From contig JASJCT010000045.1 of the NCBI GenBank assembly GCA_030065855.1, forward strand, positions 1 to 36,338: a stretch of 36,338 nt of DNA. The letters are read 5' to 3'. Position 1 is the stretch's first letter. The number at the start of each line of letters is the position of its first letter. This DNA is from Myxococcota bacterium. GTDB taxonomy: Bacteria; Myxococcota_A; Polyangia; JAAYKL01. The notes under the pieces were generated by a model, which was given only the letters and a program-made list of their open reading frames with translations, had not been told where the DNA came from and made no database searches. Positions 17,219 to 25,953 of the stretch are shown here, piece by piece. A program made the position numbers and the translations under genes.

Positions 17219-17553
17219 GACAGCTCCGTCTTGCTGTGACGAGGTGTGGTTTTAGATGTGGGAATGGCCGGGTCATTTATTTCTTTTATTAGATGCACCG
17301 ACGTATCAGCCGCGCCAATGAGCAAGGTGTGCCCATCCACCTCTACCAGATAGACAGATCTCCTTGCATCAAGGGGCAAACGCTCGATCACTTTCATGCG
17401 ACCGGATTTGGACTTCAGTCCCCATCGCAATAGGCCGAACCGAACAATGGCCCACGCGACCACTGCGACCACAGCCAGGGCCACGAGTGTCTCGAGGATG
17501 AACACCCCGTACGCCTGCCAGGAGGGAGGGGTGGGTTGGGATGCTATCAGCAT
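17215..17553 (-). CDS. fliO: FliO-like export-apparatus assembly protein
   Basis: The 112-residue protein has one membrane helix at about 17-40. A short cytoplasmic beta domain follows, with the typical RMKVIERLPLDARRSVYLVE pattern and LLIGAADTSVHLIKEI. FliO helps assemble the FliP ring in flagellar export gates. The 4-bp overlap with fliP supports the assignment. The ribosome site ahead of the ATG is weak. The C-terminal 25 residues are Pro/Thr/Ser-rich and probably disordered. Confidence 0.8.
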   Translation of the reverse strand: MLIASQPTPPSWQAYGVFILETLVALAVVAVVAWAIVRFGLLRWGLKSKSGRMKVIERLPLDARRSVYLVEVDGHTLLIGAADTSVHLIKEINDPAIPTSKTTPRHSKTELS

Positions 17554-17784
17554 AGGGGGCCATCATACAATAAGGGCCGCGGTTCAAGTCAACTGTCTAA
17601 CATCTCGGATCGCGGTGAAGATTGACTTTTTGTGCGGACCGGGCGTAGAGTCTCAATAAGACCAAAAAAAGCGTATGTAATCATGCCTTTTCGCCACTGG
17701 GCGGGCCGCATCAGCAGCGTGTCAAAATGGAGAGGCCATAACCGGATCTGGCAGGATCCACTGCAAATGAATGGGGAGGTGCAC

Positions 17785-18813
17785 ATGGCGAAGAGCAAAT
17801 TTAAAATCGCAACGTTTAACCTGTACAATCTGGTTTGGCCTAACATTATTTACTATGGCAAAAAAAAATACGGACCCACGGATTACAACCGGAAAGTCGA
17901 GTGGATTGGTCACCAGCTCAGCGCAATGAAAGCAGATATTGTCGGGTTTCAGGAAATTTTCCACAAGAAGGCCCTGGAAGAAGCACTTGTGCAGAGCGAT
18001 TTTTACAATGACGCTGCGATCTCCATCGCCGATCCCTCGGGCAAGTCACTCGTCGAAGAACCAGCGCAAGATGAGGACCTGGGGCCAGTCGTCGGCTTGG
18101 TGTCCCGGTTTCCAATTGTGGATGAATCCGTTTTTACTGAATTTCCAGCAGAGGCAATCCTCGACATTGACGGCGATGATATTCCCCTCAAGGCATTTTC
18201 AAGGCCAGTGCTGCGGGCAAGGGTGCAGTTGAACGACCAGCACGCGGTTACGGTATTCGTGGTGCACCTCAAGTCAAAGCGACCCAAGATGGGGGCGGGC
18301 GCAGACCCCTACGACCCTGTTGAAAAGGCAAAAGGACAGGCCAGATCCCTGATTCTCCGAGCAGCCGAGGCAACCGGCCTGCGCGCCATTCTCATGGAGA
18401 CCCTGCAAAGCAGCAACGACCCGGTGATCGTTTTGGGAGATGTGAATGACGGAGATCTGGCAGTGACGACCCAAATCGCCACTGGAGAACCGCCCTGGCG
18501 CAGGCTCTCGTTTGGGGCCAAGAAAAAAATTTGGGACGTGCTGCTCTATCACGTCAAGCAGATACAGGCCCGCAATAGCTATCGCGATTTCTACTTTACC
18601 CACATCCACAATGGCCACTACGAAGCCCTCGATCATATCATGGTCAGCCAGGAATTTGTTTATCAGAATCCAGCGCGCATTGGAAAAGTCGTCTATGTTA
18701 GAACACTTAACGATCATATCGTGGATGATACATTAAGCCCGGACAGCGTGAAAAAATGGCAATCAGATCACGGTCAGGTGGTCGCGTCGATTGAGCTTAA
18801 GCAAGAAGACTAG
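17785..18813 (+). CDS. Endonuclease/exonuclease/phosphatase-family protein
   Basis: The 342-residue product carries the metal-dependent phosphoesterase fold shared by DNase I, AP endonucleases and inositol or sphingolipid phosphatases. Key positions are visible: N12 (ATFNLYNL), E57 (IVGFQEIF), H161 (VVHLKS), D219/N221 (LGDVND), D283 (LDHIMVS) and D328-H329 (SDHGQV). The start at 17785 has GGGGAGG five bases upstream and places the first motif at the N-terminus; the frame extends to 17632 without a better site. No signal peptide is seen, so it should be cytoplasmic. The fold and catalytic residues are convincing, but the substrate (nucleic acid, lipid or sugar phosphate) cannot be read from sequence. 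It is not clearly in an operon. Confidence 0.88.
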   Translation: MAKSKFKIATFNLYNLVWPNIIYYGKKKYGPTDYNRKVEWIGHQLSAMKADIVGFQEIFHKKALEEALVQSDFYNDAAISIADPSGKSLVEEPAQDEDLGPVVGLVSRFPIVDESVFTEFPAEAILDIDGDDIPLKAFSRPVLRARVQLNDQHAVTVFVVHLKSKRPKMGAGADPYDPVEKAKGQARSLILRAAEATGLRAILMETLQSSNDPVIVLGDVNDGDLAVTTQIATGEPPWRRLSFGAKKKIWDVLLYHVKQIQARNSYRDFYFTHIHNGHYEALDHIMVSQEFVYQNPARIGKVVYVRTLNDHIVDDTLSPDSVKKWQSDHGQVVASIELKQED

Positions 18814-19091
18814 ACATTTATTTTCTTTAAATATCTTCTCCAATCTCCAGCGCAAGGGTCTTAGCAGGGGTCTTAGTTTACAAATTATTCCTTTATTTTT
18901 CATATGGTTATATGCAATATACCCTTTCGCACCGTTCACGAGGAGATTGGGGTAGCTGTCTGGCGACAAATTTGGTATTTAATTATTCGAAAAACTGTGA
19001 TAGTGGCGATAAATTGTAACGTTTTAGACAGGTTTCTCGCTTTTCAGTTTAGGAATCAATTTGCCCTAGAAGGAGCCAGTGGAGAGAAAAC

Positions 19092-19880
19092 ATGATGGAC
19101 AAACCAATTTGGAAGAGACTGAGTTTTGGCCTAATCGTTATTTTGGGCCTAGCGCTTGGCCCAGAGGAAGACGCAATGGGCGACAGCCTGAAAAAGACCA
19201 TCGATATGGTCGTGGCTATAAATACCGCCGCGTCAAAAGCGCAGAATCGGATAGATAATATTGATGACCAAGCAGATCAGCTGATCTCCCAGTACCGGGA
19301 TTTAGAGCGGCAGCGTGAATCGCTTCGCGTTTATAACGAGCAGATCGAAAAGCTCGTCGTGGCCCAGCGGGCGAGGATGGATGACATCCAAAATCAGATT
19401 AACGATGCTGCGATGATGGGTCGTGAGCTGACCCCGCTGATGTTCCGCATGCTCGATAACTTAGAGGAATTCATCAACTTAGATGTTCCCTTTATGCGCG
19501 AAGAGAGGACCGCGCGCATAAAAGGCCTCAGAGAGACCATGAACAAGACCGACGTGGCTGACTCGGAGAAGTTTCGCCAGGTGCTCGACGCCTACCTGGT
19601 TGAATTGGAGCACGGCAAAGTTATCGAAGAATACAAGGGCAAGCTAACTCTAGACGGTGCTGAACGGGAGGTAGAATTCCTGAAGATCGGCCGCCTCGCC
19701 TTGGTGTACAGATCCATTGATGGAAAGAAAATGGGTGTTTGGGATCGGGAGGCCAAAGATTGGCAGGAGCTGCCCCGAAAATTCTTCAGCTCTGTCCAGA
19801 AGGGATTCCGCATGGCTCGAAAGCAGAGTGCACCAAACCTGATCCACTTACCTGTCTCAGCGCCAAAGGAAGTCCAATGA
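19092..19880 (+). CDS. DUF3450-family periplasmic protein of TonB system
   Basis: The 262-residue product has a signal peptide (to about AMG30), then long coiled-coil helices (about 35-115) and a small mixed domain (about 170-250; LKIGRLALVYRSIDGKKMGVWD). This composition and its place directly ahead of a TtpC-like gene match the DUF3450 family found in TonB2-type clusters of Vibrio and Shewanella. It presumably works in the periplasm with the proton-channel proteins encoded downstream. GGAGAG five bases before the ATG sets the start; an ATG one codon later is also possible. Its stop overlaps the next start by 4 bp, so it is the first gene of a six-gene operon. The detailed role is not established. 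Confidence 0.88.
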   Translation: MMDKPIWKRLSFGLIVILGLALGPEEDAMGDSLKKTIDMVVAINTAASKAQNRIDNIDDQADQLISQYRDLERQRESLRVYNEQIEKLVVAQRARMDDIQNQINDAAMMGRELTPLMFRMLDNLEEFINLDVPFMREERTARIKGLRETMNKTDVADSEKFRQVLDAYLVELEHGKVIEEYKGKLTLDGAEREVEFLKIGRLALVYRSIDGKKMGVWDREAKDWQELPRKFFSSVQKGFRMARKQSAPNLIHLPVSAPKEVQ

Positions 19881-21256
19881 AAAAGATAATATTATTACTT
19901 GGTATTACAATCGCACTGGTATCGGTCGGCGTTGCCGCAACAGCCCAAGAAGCGGCATCACCGCCGCCCAAGGCCAAAGCCACATCCCTGAACCAGCTGC
20001 TGCAGAAGGTCAAAGAGGGATGGCGACAAGAGAACGTGGAGATGAAGGAGCGGGAGCGGCGCTTCATCGAAGCCAAGGCAGATAGGGCACAGATGTTGAA
20101 AGACGCCGAAGCGGCCTTTGTAGCAGAGCAGCGCAGGAGCGAACAGCTCGAAATGGAGTTTGACCAGAACAAGGTCCGTTTGGGCGAGCTGAACGAAACC
20201 TTAAAAAACCGCCTGGGAACCATGGGCGAGCTGTTTGGCGTGATCCGACAAGTTGCTGGCGATATCCGCAGTCAAGTCGAGAAGTCCCTGGTGAGCGCCC
20301 AATTTCCAGAGCGCGCCGACAGCCTTGAAGCCCTTGCAACGAGTAAGTCCCTGCCAAAGATATCCCAGTTGGAGCAGCTCTGGTACGTCATTCAGCAGGA
20401 GCTCATCGAGCAGGGGCGATCGGCCAAGTTTTCCGCCTCGGTGGTAGATGCCAATGGCGAAGAAACCCAAAATCTCCAGGTGGCACGTGCCGGCATTTTC
20501 AACGCGGTTGCCGGGGGAAAGTTTCTGCAGTGGGACGGGGATCGCAAGAAGCTCATCGAGTTCGGCCGTCAGCCGCCGTCCTACGACCTCGCCACAGCTG
20601 CTGACTTCGAAGAGGCAACCAGCGGCATGGTGGAGCTCGCCATCGACCCATCCCAGGGCGTATTGCTCGGATTGCTGGTCCAGACCCCCAGTGCCCGAGA
20701 GAAAGTTGATCAGGGCGGCGCCATTGGGTACACGATTATCATCATCGGCGTCATCACGTTCCTTATTGCCGTAATGCGGATGTTTTATCTTATCTTCGTC
20801 AATTTAAAAGTACAGCGGCAGCGTACGAGCCCCACCGTCAGAACTGATAATCCATTGGGCCGCGTTATTAAGGTATACGAAGACAACCCAGATGTGGCGG
20901 CCGAAACCCTCGAGCTCAAGCTGGACGAGGCAATTCTAAGGGAATCCACCAAGCTGGACAGGTTGCTGTGGGCAGTAAAGATCGCCTCGGTGGTTGCGCC
21001 CCTGTTGGGACTGCTCGGTACGGTGACCGGCATGATCCGGTGTTTTCAACAGATGGCCCTGTTCGGCGCTGGAGACCCCAGGTACATGGCCGATGGTATT
21101 TCAGAGGCGCTGGTTACCACCATGCTCGGTCTATACACGGCCATTCCGCTCGTGCTCATGCACAGCACCGTGCGCAGCATGAGCAAGCGGGTGACCGAGG
21201 TCCTAGAGGAACAAAGCGCCGGCATTATCGCCAAACGCGCGGAACAGGTGAGGTAA
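19877..21256 (+). CDS. TtpC-like MotA/TolQ/ExbB proton-channel protein
   Basis: The product is 459 residues from the ATG at 19877, which overlaps the previous stop (ATGA) and starts a clean signal peptide (to ATAQ24). A periplasmic coiled coil (about 38-115) and a soluble domain (about 160-270) precede three membrane helices (about 283-308, 365-390, 408-430). The ExbB-type channel motif LLGLLGTVTGMIRCFQQM is at about 377-393. TtpC proteins are large ExbB relatives required for TonB2 function in Vibrio. The protein would couple the proton gradient to TonB together with the small ExbB and ExbD encoded next. The ExbB homology is very sure; the TtpC label rests on length, domain order and neighbours. 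Confidence 0.9.
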   Translation: MKKIILLLGITIALVSVGVAATAQEAASPPPKAKATSLNQLLQKVKEGWRQENVEMKERERRFIEAKADRAQMLKDAEAAFVAEQRRSEQLEMEFDQNKVRLGELNETLKNRLGTMGELFGVIRQVAGDIRSQVEKSLVSAQFPERADSLEALATSKSLPKISQLEQLWYVIQQELIEQGRSAKFSASVVDANGEETQNLQVARAGIFNAVAGGKFLQWDGDRKKLIEFGRQPPSYDLATAADFEEATSGMVELAIDPSQGVLLGLLVQTPSAREKVDQGGAIGYTIIIIGVITFLIAVMRMFYLIFVNLKVQRQRTSPTVRTDNPLGRVIKVYEDNPDVAAETLELKLDEAILRESTKLDRLLWAVKIASVVAPLLGLLGTVTGMIRCFQQMALFGAGDPRYMADGISEALVTTMLGLYTAIPLVLMHSTVRSMSKRVTEVLEEQSAGIIAKRAEQVR

Positions 21257-21260
21257 TAGG

Positions 21261-21779
21261 GTGTATCGCCTAACCGAAGCGTTCATCGACGTTCAAAACT
21301 TCCTCGATCGGGGTGGGGACGTGCTGACAATCATTTTCTTTGTCACGTTCCTGCTCTGGCTGTTTATTCTGGAACGGCTACACTTTTTTTGGCGCATCTT
21401 CCCTGCTTATCAGCAGACAGCCATTAAAGACTGGCAGGATAGGCCTGAAAAGAGCTCGTGGTACGCCAAGCGCATCAGGGACCTCGAAGTCTCCTTGCTC
21501 AACCAGAAGCTGAACCGATCGATGATGATGATAAAGACCCTCATTGCCCTGTGCCCGCTGTTGGGACTCTTGGGAACAGTCACGGGAATGATCGAGGTGT
21601 TTGAGATCATGGCCATGGTCGGGACGGGCAATACCCGGGCCATGGCATCGGGTATATCCAAAGCCACGATTCCAACGATGGCAGGTATGGTTGGCGCGCT
21701 TTCAGGTATCTATTTCAACGCTCGGTTGGAGCGGCTAATAAAGAGAAAGCGGCGCGCCATAAAGGAATCGATGGCATAA
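21261..21779 (+). CDS. exbB: Small ExbB proton-channel protein
   Basis: The 172-residue membrane protein has three helices (about 17-38, 90-112, 130-152). The channel motif LLGLLGTVTGMIEVFEIM is nearly the same as in the preceding TtpC-like protein, showing that the two are paralogous. It is shorter than E. coli ExbB (244), as in TonB2-type systems. ExbB forms the ring that, with ExbD, carries protons to energise TonB. It starts with GTG at 21261, 4 bp after the previous stop; GGTGAGG upstream is a plausible ribosome site. ExbD follows after 13 bp. Confidence 0.93.
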   Translation: MYRLTEAFIDVQNFLDRGGDVLTIIFFVTFLLWLFILERLHFFWRIFPAYQQTAIKDWQDRPEKSSWYAKRIRDLEVSLLNQKLNRSMMMIKTLIALCPLLGLLGTVTGMIEVFEIMAMVGTGNTRAMASGISKATIPTMAGMVGALSGIYFNARLERLIKRKRRAIKESMA

Positions 21780-21792
21780 CAGGAGGTGAAGC

Positions 21793-22194
21793 GTGCGCAA
21801 CCGTCAGGTTGAACCAGAAGAAGAAGATGACATTAATCTAACCCCGATGTTGGATGTCGTCTTCATCATGTTGATATTTTTTATTGTGACGGCTTCGTTT
21901 ATTAAAGAAACGGGTATTGAAGTACAAAAACCCATGTCCTTATCTGCGGTGAATAAGGACCGGGCCAATATCCTGGTCGGTATTAGCGAAGATGGGCAGA
22001 TATGGATTGACAAGCGCCAGGTAGAGCTGCGCGCCGTGCGGGCGAATATCGAGCGGTTGCTATCGGAAAATCCAGAGGGCGCCGTGATTATCCAGGCCGA
22101 CAAGAAGTCGAAAAACGGCGTCATGGTAAAAGTGCTGGACGCGGCAAAGGCAGCTGGCGTCCAAGATGTGTCCCTGTCCACGGAAAGACCATAG
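21793..22194 (+). CDS. exbD: ExbD biopolymer transport protein
   Basis: The 133-residue protein has an acidic cytoplasmic N-terminus, one membrane helix (about 20-42) with the essential aspartate D21 in LTPMLDVVFIMLIFF, and a periplasmic domain ending in AAKAAGVQDVSLSTE. ExbD pairs with ExbB to use the proton gradient for TonB. It starts with GTG and has AGGAGG at 21780-21785. TonB follows after 18 bp. Confidence 0.95.
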   Translation: MRNRQVEPEEEDDINLTPMLDVVFIMLIFFIVTASFIKETGIEVQKPMSLSAVNKDRANILVGISEDGQIWIDKRQVELRAVRANIERLLSENPEGAVIIQADKKSKNGVMVKVLDAAKAAGVQDVSLSTERP

Positions 22195-22212
22195 TGGTGG
22201 TGTTGGGTTGAT

Positions 22213-22854
22213 ATGAATTATCTACGTTATTTTTTGGTCGGTGGCGTTGCGGTTTTTGTAACGACAGTGCTGTTCTTTGTGATGCACCTGTTGATCACAC
22301 ACGGTTTGGACGAAGCCCCGCCAGCACCGCCACCCCTCAAGAATCTCGATTTTGTTCGACTTAAAGAGGAGGTCGCGCAGCAAGAAGAGGAAATAGAGCT
22401 ACCAGACAAGGTGGTGCCGCAGGAAGCCCCGGCAGCCCCAGACCTAGACATGCCAAAGTCTGAACTGAGTGGCGCCAGTGCGATTGCGCTCAAATTTGAT
22501 GCGCCAGACATGAACGCCAAACCCGATATTTCGCTTGGTGACGGACCGACCCTGGGTGCGGCCGCGAGCGATGCGGATGTGGTGCCCATGGTGCGGGTGC
22601 AACCCATGTACCCGCCTGCTGCTGCACAACAGCGGTTGGAGGGATGGGTTATTTTGCAGTTTACCATTAGCAAGATGGGCTCGGTCAAAGACGCCAAGGT
22701 AGTCAAAGGCCAGCCACCCGGGGTTTTCGAAAAGGCTGCCTTGCGCGCGATTAAGAAATGGAAATACAAGGCAAAGGTCGTCGATGGGGAACGGGTAGAG
22801 CGACCGGGGATTCGGGTGAAGCTCACGTTTGAGTTGGAGAGCTTAAACCAATAG
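22213..22854 (+). CDS. tonB: TonB energy transducer
   Basis: The 213-residue protein has one inner-membrane helix (about 5-27), a periplasmic Pro/Glu-rich stretch (about 35-90) and a C-terminal TonB domain (about 125-213). The domain carries the YP motif (QPMYPPAAAQQRLEGWV), then VILQFTISKMGSV and AIKKWKYKAKV. TonB spans the periplasm and pulls on the TonB box of outer-membrane receptors. Its linker is short compared with E. coli TonB (239 residues). That is common in TonB2-type systems, where partner proteins may compensate. It is the fifth gene of the operon, and the receptor at 10050 is a natural partner, though no pairing is proven. Confidence 0.94.
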   Translation: MNYLRYFLVGGVAVFVTTVLFFVMHLLITHGLDEAPPAPPPLKNLDFVRLKEEVAQQEEEIELPDKVVPQEAPAAPDLDMPKSELSGASAIALKFDAPDMNAKPDISLGDGPTLGAAASDADVVPMVRVQPMYPPAAAQQRLEGWVILQFTISKMGSVKDAKVVKGQPPGVFEKAALRAIKKWKYKAKVVDGERVERPGIRVKLTFELESLNQ

Positions 22855-22867
22855 GAAGGTGCGTCAC

Positions 22868-24142
22868 GTGAGGATCAGTCTTAATGTTTCGCGGCCGATT
22901 GCTCTTTTGAGGATCGGATATTTATCTTTGGTGGCGCTGCTGACGGTGTTGATATGGTCTTCACCGGTGCGCGCTAAAGAAGAAAAAGAAGAAGACCAGC
23001 AGTCTTTTACGGTTGGCGCTTGGGCCTTCAGTCGCTTGAGCAAGGCCCATGAGTTGATCGGTCAGAACAAATACGCTGAAGCGCTCAAGGTGCTAGAGGA
23101 GATCAAAAACAGACGGCGCATCAACGATCACGAGCGGGCCATGATGTGGCAAACATATGGCTTTGTATGGTCCTCTAAAGGGAATTTTAATAAATCCATC
23201 GAAGCATTTGAGGAATGTCTGGCTCTAAATGCCATGCCCAAGGGCGCAATGACCGAAATTGAATTCAATTTAGGCCAATTGTACCTGGCACAGAAGAATT
23301 ACAAGAAGGGCATTGCCATTTTGGAGAGCTGGCTCGCAAAGGTGGAAAACCCCTCGCCAAATGCCCAGTACCTCATCGGTCAGGCCTATGCCCAGGATAA
23401 GAGGTATAAAAAGGCGCTCGAATATGCAAAGCTAGCCGTGTCCAGGGCGAAAAAACCTCAGGAGTCCTGGTATCAATTTCTGTTATCCCTACACTATCAG
23501 CTGGGCCAATACGCCGACGTGGCAAAGATATTGGAGTTGCTCGTCGCCAAGTATCCCAAGCGCACCTATTGGCTTCAGCTGGCTGCGATGTATTCTCAAC
23601 TAAAGCGAGAAAAACAGGCGCTGGCGGTATTTGAACTCGCCTATCTGCAGGGCCATTTGGAAAAAGAGGCGGAGTACATGAACCTCGCTTCCCTGTACAT
23701 GCAGCAGGGCGTCCCTTATAAAGCGGCAAAGGTGCTGCAGCACGGCATGGGGAAGGGCATTGTCGGTGATAATGCAAAGGCGTTGCGGATGGTGGCTGAG
23801 AGCTATCTCTACGCCCGTGAGAACGACGAGGCGCTCAAGCCATTGCAGGAGGCTGCCAAGCAATTTGATAAGGGCGACCTGTACATTCAATTGGCCCAAA
23901 TCCACATGGATGAGGAGGAGTTCGACAAGGCGAGTCGCGCGCTCAACCAGGCGTTTAAAAAGGGCAAGCTCACCAATCCCGGCGTGGCCTATCTCCTCCT
24001 CGGAATGACAAAAGTCAACCTGGATCAATATCCAGCCGCACTCAACGCGTTTAACAAAGCCTCCCAACACAAGAGAACCAAGAATGCGGCCGAGAAGTGG
24101 ATAAAGATCGTTAAAACAAAGATCAAAGAAAAGAAATCGTAG
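22868..24142 (+). CDS. TPR-repeat protein of the TonB operon
   Basis: The 424-residue product (GTG at 22868, with AGGAAGG eight bases ahead; a GTG at 22859 is too close to that site) begins with a signal or anchor segment (about 8-35, to VRAKEE). The rest is a series of TPR-like helix pairs from about 50 to 420, for example YAEALKVLEEIKN, KALEYAKLAVSRA and YPAALNAFNKASQHK. TPR proteins are scaffolds, and a TPR gene closes the comparable DUF3450/TtpC/ExbB/ExbD/TonB clusters in Shewanella-type bacteria. It probably organises the periplasmic part of the complex. The end is convergent with bioB, 8 bp away. Confidence 0.9.
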   Translation: MRISLNVSRPIALLRIGYLSLVALLTVLIWSSPVRAKEEKEEDQQSFTVGAWAFSRLSKAHELIGQNKYAEALKVLEEIKNRRRINDHERAMMWQTYGFVWSSKGNFNKSIEAFEECLALNAMPKGAMTEIEFNLGQLYLAQKNYKKGIAILESWLAKVENPSPNAQYLIGQAYAQDKRYKKALEYAKLAVSRAKKPQESWYQFLLSLHYQLGQYADVAKILELLVAKYPKRTYWLQLAAMYSQLKREKQALAVFELAYLQGHLEKEAEYMNLASLYMQQGVPYKAAKVLQHGMGKGIVGDNAKALRMVAESYLYARENDEALKPLQEAAKQFDKGDLYIQLAQIHMDEEEFDKASRALNQAFKKGKLTNPGVAYLLLGMTKVNLDQYPAALNAFNKASQHKRTKNAAEKWIKIVKTKIKEKKS

Positions 24143-24150
24143 GTCTGAAG

Positions 24151-25092
24151 CTATTCGGCCGCAATTTCAAAACCAGCGTCGGCAATCATCCTTAAATCAT
24201 CTGCAACGTCGCGCCCCATGGTGGTGAGGTAGCCGCCTATCATCAATCCGTCAGCCCCGCAGATGAGGGACCAGGATTGAAGGTCTCTTAAATTCCGCTC
24301 CCGGCCGCCACACACGCGTATTTCCTTGTCTGGCATCATGAGCCTGGCAATAGCGATCACCTTTAGGCATTCGAGGGGGGTGAGCTGAGGCACATGTCCG
24401 AGCCGGGTACCTTCGATGGGGTTAAAAAAGTTAAGCGGGACTGAGTCCACGTCGAGGTTTCGCACTGCCTCGAGAAATTCAATGCGCTGTAAAATGGACT
24501 CTCCAAGGCCGATGATGCCGCCGGAGCAGGTTTTAAGACCGACGTTCTTTGCCGCGCGAATCGTCTCTGCTGCCTCGTCCCACTCCCTCGTGGTGCAGAT
24601 GCGATCAAAATAACTCGGTGCGGTCTCCACATTGCAATGGTAACGGGTTAAGCCAGCTTTTTTTAATCGCAGCAATGTATCCCGATCCACCTTGCCAAGG
24701 GAGGCACAGGGGCGCACTGTCGTTTTCGTAGCAATATCTTTTATCGCACCTGCGATTGATGCAATCTCCGGCGCTTTGTTCAGCGAATGCCCTGAGGTAA
24801 CAATACCGAATCGCCGGGCTTGATGCTGCACAGAAGTTTTTGCTTGCTCAACGATCTTTTCCTTGGACAGCAGTCCGTAGGTGGTTATTTCAGCATCGTT
24901 ATGCGCGGATTGAGCGCAAAATTTACAATCCTCGGTGCAGGCGCCACTCCTAGCATTGACCACACCGCACAGGTTCACGGTCATGCCTCGGCGCTCGATA
25001 CGAACCGCATTGGCCCTAGCAAAGAGGGCATACATCTCAGCGCCGTGGCTATCTGCCGCTGCAAGCGCTTCTTTTTGGTCAATGCCGTTCAA
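24151..25092 (-). CDS. bioB: Biotin synthase
   Basis: BioB is a radical-SAM enzyme that inserts sulfur into dethiobiotin to make biotin. The 313-residue product has the radical-SAM CxxxCxxC (C52, C56, C59; GACTEDCKFCAQS) and the further cysteines in VRPCASLG, YHCNVETAP and TCSGGIIGLGE that ligate the second, sacrificial [2Fe-2S] cluster, together with the arginine in VCGGRERNL. It starts with TTG at 25092, overlapping the larE stop by 4 bp, with GGGAGA five bases ahead. It is the last gene of the nadA-bioB operon. The other bio genes are not in this window, so biotin synthesis here needs genes elsewhere. Confidence 0.97.
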   Translation of the reverse strand: MNGIDQKEALAAADSHGAEMYALFARANAVRIERRGMTVNLCGVVNARSGACTEDCKFCAQSAHNDAEITTYGLLSKEKIVEQAKTSVQHQARRFGIVTSGHSLNKAPEIASIAGAIKDIATKTTVRPCASLGKVDRDTLLRLKKAGLTRYHCNVETAPSYFDRICTTREWDEAAETIRAAKNVGLKTCSGGIIGLGESILQRIEFLEAVRNLDVDSVPLNFFNPIEGTRLGHVPQLTPLECLKVIAIARLMMPDKEIRVCGGRERNLRDLQSWSLICGADGLMIGGYLTTMGRDVADDLRMIADAGFEIAAE

Positions 25093-25934
25093 GCGCTGTC
25101 TCCCTTAATCTCTATTGATGTGGGATCCGTATCAGAGAGCATTTCGTTCATGGCGCCGGTTCTGTAGCCCTCTAAATCCAGACAGACGTAGGTGTATCCC
25201 GCCTCTTTTACCGCAGTTACAAGCTGATGTCGGCCTGGGCCGGCAAGTGTCCCTATTTGGTCTGGATTGACTTCGATGCGGGCAACTGAACCATGATCCC
25301 GCACCCGCACCTCGGCGATACCCATATCTCGAATGGCGTTTTCAGCGGCCTCGATGCGCCGCAATTTGGGTTCTGATATCTCCTCGCCATAGGGAATGCG
25401 AGAGGACAGGCATGCCATGGCCGGTTTGTTCCAGGTGGGCAGGCCCATGTCTTTTGAAAGGCGCCGGATTTCGTCTTTTGTAAAACCGAGCTCCAGGAGG
25501 GGCGCGCGTGCGCCGAGTTTTTTCGCCGCTGCCATGCCGGGTCGAAAATCACCCGCATCGTCCGCATTGCTGCCTTCGAGGAGAACGTCGATGTCCCGCT
25601 GTTGTGCCACCTCGCGAATGCCGGTAAACAGGGTTGTCTTACACACATAACACCGGCTCGGTGGATTGGATGAGAACGCGGGGTTTTCAATTTCATCCGT
25701 GTCGATCACCGCGTATGGCACACCGATTGACTCGGCAAGTGCCTTGGCAGCTGTGTATTCCCGCTCTGGATAGGTGGGCGAACGGCCGATCACGGCCAGC
25801 GCATCTTTGCCCAGTGCTTCCTTGGCTGCGGCCAGGAGAAAGGCGCTGTCCACGCCCCCGGAAAAGGCAATGGCGACCCGCTTAAAAGAGCGCAACAAGT
25901 CGATCAGGGTTTTGTATTTTGTTTCCAACGCCAC
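25089..25934 (-). CDS. larE: LarE-family ATP-dependent sulfur transferase
   Basis: The 281-residue product has the PP-loop SGGVDS (25-30) of ATP pyrophosphatases and the LarE signature around PAMACLSSRIPYGEEI. C175 aligns with the sacrificial cysteine of Lactobacillus LarE. Two further cysteines, C95 and C98 (RCYVCKTTLF), give three in total, a set reported for LarE proteins that hold a [4Fe-4S] cluster and pass on a sulfide instead of consuming themselves. LarE normally makes the nickel-pincer cofactor with LarB and LarC, but neither is here. The GTG at 25934 lies almost on AAAGGA; a TTG two codons later (25928) is better spaced and may be the true start. Its place between a cysteine desulfurase and bioB points to sulfur delivery. 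The target is unknown. Confidence 0.9.
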   Translation of the reverse strand: MALETKYKTLIDLLRSFKRVAIAFSGGVDSAFLLAAAKEALGKDALAVIGRSPTYPEREYTAAKALAESIGVPYAVIDTDEIENPAFSSNPPSRCYVCKTTLFTGIREVAQQRDIDVLLEGSNADDAGDFRPGMAAAKKLGARAPLLELGFTKDEIRRLSKDMGLPTWNKPAMACLSSRIPYGEEISEPKLRRIEAAENAIRDMGIAEVRVRDHGSVARIEVNPDQIGTLAGPGRHQLVTAVKEAGYTYVCLDLEGYRTGAMNEMLSDTDPTSIEIKGDSA

Positions 25935-25953
25935 ATCCTTTCAACTGTATTGT

